A stretch of 47,513 bases of DNA from Alistipes sp. (GTDB taxonomy: Bacteria > Bacteroidota > Bacteroidia > Bacteroidales > Rikenellaceae): the NCBI GenBank assembly GCA_031285345.1, contig JAITWI010000038.1, forward strand, positions 1 through 47,513, written 5' to 3'. Within the stretch, counting starts at the first letter, position 1; each line of letters opens with the position of its first letter. A program made the translations under genes and the position numbers. Shown piece by piece: positions 41,950-47,513 of the stretch. The notes under the pieces are model-generated. The model saw only the letters and a list, made by a program, of their open reading frames with translations. It was not told the origin of the DNA and searched no databases.

Positions 41950-43494
41950 CTAAGTAAGTTCGCGCCCTTTGATGTCGAAAATCTTGGTCTCCGACACACC
42001 CAACGCCTGGTCGGTTCGCACCCTGACCAGACACTTGAATTTCCACACCCAGCGCAGCCTCATCGACGGAAATCCTTTCGTCAAAAACGCCGCCACATAG
42101 GGGCTCGCCTTGACCGTCAGGTTTTTGATGCCCTTCTTTTGCGAGTAGTAGGCCACCCGATCCTCGATCTGCCTGTCTATCACCAGCGTGGGAGACACGG
42201 TACCGGTGCCGTTGCAGTAGGGGCATATCTCGGTCGCCTCCGATATCGCCTCGGGGCGCACCCTCTGGCGGGTGATCTGCATAAGTCCGAACTTCGACAG
42301 CGGCAGGATCGTGTGTTTGGCCCGGTCGGAGGACATGAGTTGGGTCATCTTGTCGTATATCACCTGACGGTTGTCGCCCTTGTGCAGGTCGATGAAGTCG
42401 ATGACGATGATGCCGCCCATGTCGCGCAGCCTCAGCTGACGGGCGATCTCCTCCGCCGCGGCGAGGTTGACGTCCATCGCCGTGCGCTCCTGATCGTTCT
42501 CGCTTTTGGTGCGGTTGCCGCTGTTGACGTCCACCACATGCAGCGCCTCGGTGTGCTCGATGATGAGGTATGCTCCGCGCCTGAGCGACACATACTTGGC
42601 GAACAGCGACTTTATCTGCCGCGTGATGTCGAAGTTGTCGAAGATGGGCACCTTGCCGCGGTAGAGTTTCACTATGCCGCTCTTTTCGGGGGCGATCACG
42701 TTTATGTACTCGCGAATCTCCTCGAAGGTGGCCGCGTCGTCTATGTGGATGGCCTTGAAGTCGCCGTTCAATCGGTCGCGGATTATCGAGGTGGCGCGGT
42801 TGACCTCCTCGCTCAGGATCGCCGGCGGGGTGAGGCTCTTCATGCGGTTCATCGCCCCCTCCCACTTGTCCAGCAACGAGAGTATGTCCTGTTCTATGTC
42901 AGCGTCGGTGGTTCCCACGGCGGCGGTGCGGATTATCACGCCGTAGTTCTTGGGCAGCACCTTGTCTACGATCCTCTTGAGCCGTTTCTTTTCGGCGGTT
43001 TGGCGGATCTTCTGCGAGATGTTTATCTTGTTGGAGAGCGGCAGCAGCACCACGTGCCTACCGGCGAGCGAAATGTCGCCCGTCAGCCGGGGTCCCTTGG
43101 TCGAGATGGCCTCCTTGGCAATCTGCACCATTATCGTGTCGCCCACCTTGATGTGGTCGCCTATCTTGCCGCTCTTTCCGAGGGCGGGTTCGAATTTCAG
43201 ATTCTCGAACTTGGGGATGCGCCTTTTGGCCGCCAGATCCGCCGTCAGCTTGTGCAGGGTGTCGAACTGCGTTCCCAGATCGAGGTAGTGTATGAAAGCG
43301 TCCTTCTCGTGACCCACGTTCACGAAGGCGGCGTTGAGGCCGGGCATCAGTTTGCGCACCCTGCCCAGGTATATGTCCCCCACGGCGTATCCCGTCCGGC
43401 ACTGCTCCTTGCTGAACTCGACCAGTTCGCGGTCTTCGGCCAGGGCGATGTTGATCTCGCCCGGGGTGACGTTTATTATCAGTTCCTTGTTCAT
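41950..43494 (-). CDS. rng: Ribonuclease G (RNase E/G family)
   Basis: Single-strand endoribonuclease for rRNA maturation and mRNA decay. 514 residues from the ATG at 43494 (MNKELIINVTPGEINIALAE); the upstream in-frame ATG adds ten basic residues with no counterpart in the family. An S1 domain at ~35-125 (GDIYLGRVRKLMPGLNAAFV) is followed by the catalytic core with metal-binding acids in VVDVNSGNRT and GGIIVIDFIDL, and a Zn-link CPYCNGTG. No extended C-terminal degradosome scaffold. No low-complexity insertion. Confidence 0.97.
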   Translation of the reverse strand: MNKELIINVTPGEINIALAEDRELVEFSKEQCRTGYAVGDIYLGRVRKLMPGLNAAFVNVGHEKDAFIHYLDLGTQFDTLHKLTADLAAKRRIPKFENLKFEPALGKSGKIGDHIKVGDTIMVQIAKEAISTKGPRLTGDISLAGRHVVLLPLSNKINISQKIRQTAEKKRLKRIVDKVLPKNYGVIIRTAAVGTTDADIEQDILSLLDKWEGAMNRMKSLTPPAILSEEVNRATSIIRDRLNGDFKAIHIDDAATFEEIREYINVIAPEKSGIVKLYRGKVPIFDNFDITRQIKSLFAKYVSLRRGAYLIIEHTEALHVVDVNSGNRTKSENDQERTAMDVNLAAAEEIARQLRLRDMGGIIVIDFIDLHKGDNRQVIYDKMTQLMSSDRAKHTILPLSKFGLMQITRQRVRPEAISEATEICPYCNGTGTVSPTLVIDRQIEDRVAYYSQKKGIKNLTVKASPYVAAFLTKGFPSMRLRWVWKFKCLVRVRTDQALGVSETKIFDIKGRELT

Positions 43495-43591
43495 TTTCCT
43501 TCGAAAAATGATTTTCGTCCTCACCTCGGCACTTCAAACAAGTTTGCTCTGCGCTCGGTTCGTAGAAAATTCATTTGCTATAAATACGAGC

Positions 43592-43631
43592 AAAGCTAAA
43601 GAGTGGCTCCCAGCGGCGCGTCTTTAGCTTT
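43592..43631. other. 11-bp inverted repeat upstream of rng
   Basis: Arms 43592-43602 and 43621-43631 (AAAGCTAAAGA and its complement) are perfect, with an 18-nt loop. On the minus strand the 3' arm runs into TAGCTTTG, a TAnnTTTG-type -7 box, so the region may combine a terminator for the small gene upstream with a promoter for rng. There is no T-tract. Confidence 0.45.
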
Positions 43632-43681
43632 ACCCTTAATGCTTTAAGTCATAAAACGGGCTATGACGCCCTTCCTTCCCA

Positions 43682-43774
43682 CTACTTGTTCTTTTTATGT
43701 CTGTTTTTGCGCAGACGTTTTTTGCGTTTGTGGGTCGACATTTTATGCCTTTTTCTTTTCTTTCCGCTTGGCAT
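43682..43774 (-). CDS. 30-residue basic protein, AURKAIP1/COX24-like
   Basis: A complete 30-codon ORF starting MPSGKKRKRHKM and ending in KKNK before TAG. More than half of the residues are Lys or Arg. It matches, by recall, the tiny Bacteroidota protein carrying the AURKAIP1/COX24 domain, related to actinobacterial bS22 and mitochondrial mS38, which bind the small ribosomal subunit. It lies 53 nt downstream of the HU gene and upstream of rng, a neighbourhood I associate with this protein in Bacteroidales. It is too short for most ORF finders and easily missed. Confidence 0.87.
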   Translation of the reverse strand: MPSGKKRKRHKMSTHKRKKRLRKNRHKKNK

Positions 43775-43827
43775 GGTGTTGTACGTTTTTTTGGTTTGAG
43801 TTTTTATTTATGTATGCTTACCGCCGC

Positions 43828-44100
43828 CTACTTCACCTTGGCCACGAAGCTCTTTGCGGGCTTGAAGGCGGGGATGTGGTGGGCGGGGATGGTGAGCGAA
43901 GTGTTCTTGGAGATGTTACGGGCCACCTTCTCGGCGCGTTTTTTGATGATAAAACTGCCGAAGCCCCTCAAATATACGTGGTGGTGATTGGTCATAGACT
44001 CCTTTACGCTGTCCATGAATGATTCCACGACGACCGTTATCACACCCTTTTCGACGCCGGTTTTTTTGGCGATCTCGTTTACAATGTCAGCCTTAGTCAT
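43828..44100 (-). CDS. HU-family DNA-binding protein
   Basis: 90-residue nucleoid protein that bends DNA. The helical N-terminal part (MTKADIVNEIAKKTGVEKG) and the beta-arm signature RGFGSFIIKKRAEKVARN followed by IPAHHIPAFKPAK are both complete. Length is exactly that of the family. It has its own -7 promoter box upstream. Confidence 0.97.
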   Translation of the reverse strand: MTKADIVNEIAKKTGVEKGVITVVVESFMDSVKESMTNHHHVYLRGFGSFIIKKRAEKVARNISKNTSLTIPAHHIPAFKPAKSFVAKVK

Positions 44101-44163
44101 ATCGGTAAATTATTTTAATAAGTTTTTGCATAAATCGTTTTTCAATTCGGGTTATTTAGCACG

Positions 44164-44171
44164 CAAATATA
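44164..44171 (-). promoter_or_regulatory. Probable -7 element of the HU gene
   Basis: TATATTTG on the minus strand fits TAnnTTTG, about 63 nt before the ATG at 44100, inside a strongly AT-rich region. No TTTG partner at the usual distance is obvious. Confidence 0.5.
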
Positions 44172-44254
44172 TGATATATTTTTCATTATACCACATCGTG
44201 CGCTTTTTTTTGCGTTTTTTTGTACCGACCGTCTGCAATACGCTTTTTTTTAGC

Positions 44255-44262
44255 TACGTTTG
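44255..44262 (+). promoter_or_regulatory. Probable -7 element of the FISUMP lipoprotein gene
   Basis: TACGTTTG fits TAnnTTTG, 36 nt before the ATG at 44299. No well-spaced upstream TTTG was found. Confidence 0.45.
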
Positions 44263-44298
44263 CGTAATTTACAATGCAAAAACCTAAACCCGATCACT

Positions 44299-45171
44299 AT
44301 GAAAACATCTATCTTCGCACTATCCGCCTTGGCCGCAATCGCCGCCCTTGTCTCCTGTGACCCCGAAAAACCGGGCGTCGATCCGATAGCCGTAACGGGC
44401 GTGTCGATCGAACCCGCCGCCATAACCCTCTATTTGGGTGGCGACACCGCCACTCTCGAAGCGATAATCGCTCCCGAAGATGCTACCGACCGAACCGTAA
44501 CCTGGTCGAGCGACGATCCCGATGAAGTAACCGTAGACCGCGCCACCGGAGTCGTCTCCGCCGTGGGCTTGGGCGAGGCCACCATCACCGCCACCACCAA
44601 AGACGGCGGCCTCACCGCCGAGTGCGTCGTGACGGTCAAGGAGCTGCTGGAGGGCATAAGCTTCAAGAGCGACGCCACATGGACGCCCGACTCGCACAAC
44701 GCCCGCACGTGGAGCGACGTGGTGATGGTCGAGCGGTGCCGCGGCAAGGAGACCTTCGACGGCGGCACCGGACTGCCCGGCAATCCCGACTGCCGCGAGA
44801 ACCCCGGCTACGGCGACCTTTTCTCGTGGGCGTTCGTCGAAAAATATGGCGATCAGCTCTGCCCCGCCCCGTGGAGCGTGCCCTCGTCCAACGACTTCTT
44901 CGCTCTGGACAGAGACCTGGGTGGCATGGGCGACCAAAACGCCTACCCCAACACGAGATACGAAAGCGAATGGGGACCCACCTACGGCGGAAGCACCTCG
45001 GTCGCCGGCGCGCTCAGCGGTCAGGACAACGTGGCTCTCTACTGGTCGTCGTCGAAATCGGGCAGCGACCAGATCAGCGTGCTGCAAATCATAAAGGCGG
45101 GAAGCGTGGTTTTCCCGTCGCAGGCCATGTCGCCCAACTCGGGACTGATGTTGCGCTGCTATAAACTGTAA
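44299..45171 (+). CDS. Surface lipoprotein with Big_2-type Ig domain and FISUMP-like domain
   Basis: 290 residues from the ATG at 44299, which begins a lipoprotein signal (MKTSIFALSALAAIAALVSC). Residues ~27-112 form a bacterial Ig-like (Big_2) domain: VTGVSIEPAAITLYLGGD, LEAIIAPEDATDRTVTWSSD, GVVSAVGLGEATITATT. The rest has the features of the FISUMP/major paralogous domain (TWSDVVMVERC; PAPWSVPSSNDFFALDRDLG; ALYWSSSKSGS; LMLRCYKL). Such proteins are surface or secreted, of unknown function, and commonly occur as multicopy families. Confidence 0.85.
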   Translation: MKTSIFALSALAAIAALVSCDPEKPGVDPIAVTGVSIEPAAITLYLGGDTATLEAIIAPEDATDRTVTWSSDDPDEVTVDRATGVVSAVGLGEATITATTKDGGLTAECVVTVKELLEGISFKSDATWTPDSHNARTWSDVVMVERCRGKETFDGGTGLPGNPDCRENPGYGDLFSWAFVEKYGDQLCPAPWSVPSSNDFFALDRDLGGMGDQNAYPNTRYESEWGPTYGGSTSVAGALSGQDNVALYWSSSKSGSDQISVLQIIKAGSVVFPSQAMSPNSGLMLRCYKL

Positions 45172-45185
45172 CGCGATTTTTTGCG

Positions 45186-45193
45186 TATCTTTG
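45186..45193 (+). promoter_or_regulatory. Probable -7 element of porX-tsaE
   Basis: TATCTTTG fits TAnnTTTG and lies 20 nt before the porX ATG. The TTTG partner is not at a normal distance. Confidence 0.5.
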
Positions 45194-45213
45194 TATTTTG
45201 AAATGTTGATACT

Positions 45214-46788
45214 ATGAGCAACACTGCAAAGATACTCTGGGTGGACGACGAGGTCGATCTGCTCAAGCCCCACATCATGTTCCTTCAGGGCAAGGGCTAC
45301 GAGGTCGACAGCTGCAACAACGGCTACGACGCCATCGAGATGGTGCACTCGTCGCACTACGACCTGGTGATCCTCGACGAGATGATGCCCGGCATGACGG
45401 GGCTCGAAACCCTGCCCCACATCAAGGAGCGCCGCCCCGGCCTGCCGGTGATTATGGTCACCAAGAGCGAGGAGGAGATGATAATGGACAAGGCCATAGG
45501 CTCCAAGATCGCCGACTACATCATCAAGCCCGTCAACCCGTCGCAGGTGTTGCTGTCGATCAAAAAGAATATCCACAGCCGCGAACTCGTGTCGGAGCAG
45601 GCCACGGCGGACTACCGCGCCGAGTTCGGACGCATAGCCTCTTCGCTGGGCGGTGCCGGCACCTTCGCCGAGTGGAAAAACATATACAAAAAGTTGGTCG
45701 GCTGGGAGATCGAACTGGCCGGCTCGCGCGACGAGAGCATCCGCGACGTGCTGACCTACCAGCGTGAGGAGGCGGGGGGCGAGTTCTGCAAGTTCGTGCG
45801 CCGAAGCTACGCCGGGTGGATCAACGACCGAGACGGCGACACCCCACTTATGTCGCACACGCTGATGCGCTCGGCCATATTTCCGGAGGTCGAACGGACG
45901 GCCGCGCGGGGAGGCAAGACCACCCTGCTGCTGATCGACAACTTCCGCTACGACCAGTGGCTGGCGGTTAGGAATCTTGTGACGGACGATTACGACGTGG
46001 CCTCCGAGGATTTCTACTGCGCCATTCTGCCCACCGCCACCCAATACGCCCGCAACGCCATATTCGCCGGCCTGACCCCGCTCGCGATCGACAAGGTGCT
46101 GCCCGACAAGTGGCTAAACGACAACGAGGAGGGTGGCAAGAACCGATACGAGGAGGATTTTCTGAGGCGTCAGATGCAGAGTCAGGGCAAGACGTGGCGC
46201 GTGACGTTCGACAAGTTGGTGCGCCCCGAGCAGGGCCGCCGACTGATCGACAACATCCAGCGGGTGTACGAGGCCGACTTTTCGGTGATCGTCTACAACT
46301 TTTTGGACATATTGTCGCACGCCCGCACCGAGACCGAGATCATCCGCGAACTCACCGAGGACGACGACGCCTTCCGCTCGCTGACCCGTTCGTGGTTCGA
46401 ACACTCGGACCTGTTGACCATCATGCGCCTCTTGCGCGCGCGGGGTCACAAAGTCATCGTCACCTCCGACCACGGCACCATAAGGGTGGACAACGCGATA
46501 AAAATGGTGGCCGACCGAGAAACGTCGCAAAACCTGCGCTACAAGACCGGCCGGCGGTTGAGCGGATACCACCCGCGCGACGTGTACGAGGTGGCCCGAC
46601 CCGAGGACATCCAGCTTCCGCGCAGCAACCTCTCGTCGTCGTTCGTGTTCGCCTGCGGACGCGACTACCTGATCTACCAGAACAACGCGTCGCAATACAC
46701 CCGGTATTACCGTCACACGTTTCAGCACGGCGGCATCTCGATGGAGGAGATGATCGTGCCGTATATCGTGCTCGAACCCAAGTCATGA
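45214..46788 (+). CDS. porX: PorX-type response regulator with PglZ effector domain
   Basis: 524 residues. A receiver domain (~1-120) has the acidic pocket WVDDEVDLL, phospho-acceptor Asp55 in VILDEMMPGMTG, and the Lys in IIKPVNPSQ. After a helical linker, a PglZ/alkaline-phosphatase-superfamily domain follows, with metal-site segments LLLIDNFRYDQW, PTATQYARNAIFAGLTP and VIVTSDHGTIRVDNA. In Porphyromonas PorX works with PorY to control type IX secretion and the PglZ part cleaves cyclic oligonucleotides; here the role is inferred by homology. No other T9SS gene is present. Its stop overlaps the tsaE start (ATGA). Confidence 0.95.
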   Translation: MSNTAKILWVDDEVDLLKPHIMFLQGKGYEVDSCNNGYDAIEMVHSSHYDLVILDEMMPGMTGLETLPHIKERRPGLPVIMVTKSEEEMIMDKAIGSKIADYIIKPVNPSQVLLSIKKNIHSRELVSEQATADYRAEFGRIASSLGGAGTFAEWKNIYKKLVGWEIELAGSRDESIRDVLTYQREEAGGEFCKFVRRSYAGWINDRDGDTPLMSHTLMRSAIFPEVERTAARGGKTTLLLIDNFRYDQWLAVRNLVTDDYDVASEDFYCAILPTATQYARNAIFAGLTPLAIDKVLPDKWLNDNEEGGKNRYEEDFLRRQMQSQGKTWRVTFDKLVRPEQGRRLIDNIQRVYEADFSVIVYNFLDILSHARTETEIIRELTEDDDAFRSLTRSWFEHSDLLTIMRLLRARGHKVIVTSDHGTIRVDNAIKMVADRETSQNLRYKTGRRLSGYHPRDVYEVARPEDIQLPRSNLSSSFVFACGRDYLIYQNNASQYTRYYRHTFQHGGISMEEMIVPYIVLEPKS

Positions 46789-47399
46789 ACGGCGTTTGTC
46801 AACAAATGAGATTGATCGTCAAAACTTTGGAAGATCTGTCCGTCGCGGCGGCGCGGTTGGCGCCCGTGCTGCGCGAGCGGGGCGGCGTGGTGGCTATGTA
46901 CGGCTCGATGGGTGCGGGCAAAACCACCTTGGTGGCGGCTCTCGTGCGCGCCATGGGCTCGGCGGATGACGTTTCGAGCCCCACTTTCGCCATAGTGAAC
47001 GAGTATCTCGTGCCTGCGGCCTCGGGCGTGCTCGCCGTGGGTTTGTCCGACGTGGGTTTGTCCGACGTGGGCGCGACTTCGGATTCGGGCGGCGGCGGTG
47101 CAGTGGATGCGGTTTTGGATTCGGGCGCGGGTTCTGTCGCGGCCGAAAGCATCGGGCAAGATGTTGGCGGTGACGAAAATCCGGCTGAAAGAGGCGGCGA
47201 GAGCGTCTTCCACTTCGACTTCTACCGCATCGAAGACCCTCGCGAGGCGTTCGACCTGGGCTACGAGGAGTATTTTTACGGCGGCGCGCTCTGCCTCGTG
47301 GAGTGGCCCGAGAAGGTGGCGGAACTTCTGCCGCCCGACGCTCTGCGCCTGTCGATCGAGGTGCAGCCCGACGGCTCGCGCCTAATCACGCTCGAATAA
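46785..47399 (+). CDS. tsaE: tRNA threonylcarbamoyladenosine ATPase TsaE with insertion
   Basis: ATPase needed for t6A37 synthesis with TsaB/TsaD. The ATG at 46785 overlaps the porX stop and suggests translational coupling; ATG at 46806 is an alternative. Motifs: P-loop YGSMGAGKTTLV, SSPTFAIVNEY, and then HFDFYRIEDPREAFDLGYEEY and LCLVEWPEKV. Between NEY and HFDFY lies an insertion of ~60 residues (about 47010-47200) rich in Gly, Asp, Val, Ser and Ala, where the family normally has a short turn; it includes VGLSD repeated from a 15-nt unit (47037-47051, 47052-47066). 204 residues against ~140-150 usual. The 3' end is duplicated just downstream. Confidence 0.95.
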   Translation: MNGVCQQMRLIVKTLEDLSVAAARLAPVLRERGGVVAMYGSMGAGKTTLVAALVRAMGSADDVSSPTFAIVNEYLVPAASGVLAVGLSDVGLSDVGATSDSGGGGAVDAVLDSGAGSVAAESIGQDVGGDENPAERGGESVFHFDFYRIEDPREAFDLGYEEYFYGGALCLVEWPEKVAELLPPDALRLSIEVQPDGSRLITLE

Positions 47400-47470
47400 C
47401 GCCGCCGAACAGATCTGCGCTTGACCATCGCCGCAAACCCCGACGGCTCGCGCCTAATCACGCTCGAATA
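47367..47470 (+). repeat. 72-nt tandem duplication of the tsaE 3' end
   Basis: The 32 bases at 47367-47398 recur exactly at 47439-47470, 72 nt later and in the same frame. The preceding bases are also alike but diverged. Translation gives IEVQPDGSRLITLE then stop, and LTIAANPDGSRLITLE then stop. Confidence 0.95.
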
Positions 47471-47513
47471 GCGCCCTAACCGGCTCCCGCGCGGACGCAC
47501 GAAAGAACGGACG

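Noticed and set aside
41632-43599. 655-codon open frame on the plus strand opposite rng and the start of mfd
   Set aside because: Covers two real genes in antisense and has no recognisable domain.
44320-46044. 574-codon minus-strand frame opposite the FISUMP and porX genes
   Set aside because: Shadow of two real genes; no start context, no motifs.
47276-47500. 74-codon minus-strand ORF with an internal duplicated peptide
   Set aside because: The duplication is the antisense image of the tsaE 3'-end duplication.

Overview
The window looks like chromosomal DNA of a GC-rich member of the Bacteroidota, most likely order Bacteroidales (perhaps near Rikenellaceae/Alistipes; that placement is inference). 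The signs are a SusC/SusD outer-membrane uptake operon, a PorX-type response regulator, a Pit transporter fused to a PhoU-like domain, the neighbourhood rng-mfd-coaX-OMP-TPR-lptC-gldE-ppiD, a long S16 tail, an almost complete lack of Shine-Dalgarno sites, and several TTTG / TAnnTTTG promoters. I saw no tRNA, rRNA, CRISPR array, prophage or insertion sequence.

Layout. 1-4550 (+): 3' part of a GH20 hexosaminidase and two sodium-coupled transporters, closed by a strong bidirectional terminator. 4630-7356 (-): ppdK. 7498-12765 (-): an rpsP-rimM-OMP-mnmA-nuclease operon. 12869-15564: an OmpH/Skp-like lipoprotein, ruvA on the opposite strand, a small membrane protein and a coiled-coil lipoprotein. 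15815-20318 (+): Pit-PhoU phosphate transporter and two FKBP-type lipoproteins. 20924-29147 (+): a five-gene SusC / SusD / HExxH metallohydrolase / DUF4302 / BACON operon ending in a clean terminator. 29208-30202: about 1 kb with no convincing gene, starting with ten GGTT units. 30203-44100 (-): envelope and housekeeping genes ppiD, gldE-like, lptC, TPR, OMP, coaX, mfd, rng, a 30-residue ribosome-type basic protein, and HU. 44299-47399 (+): an Ig-like/FISUMP lipoprotein, porX and tsaE.

How the genes work together. Most of the window serves the cell envelope (LPS export, periplasmic folding, outer-membrane proteins, surface uptake) or translation and repair (S16, RimM, MnmA, TsaE, RNase G, RuvA, Mfd). 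The Sus-like operon is a self-contained surface machine: a TonB-dependent channel, its SusD lid, and three surface lipoproteins including a zinc hydrolase.

The most unusual signal is spread over the whole window. At least nine otherwise conserved proteins (symporter, BASS transporter, nuclease, MnmA, RimM, RuvA, Mfd twice, LptC, TsaE, probably GH20) carry in-frame, low-complexity insertions of roughly 15-130 residues. Many are encoded by short direct DNA repeats whose periods are multiples of three (15, 21, 24, 33, 48 nt), often with a TTCGG/CCGAA core. The Sus-like operon, PPDK, Pit, RNase G and PorX lack them. A related event is a 72-nt tandem duplication of the tsaE 3' end.
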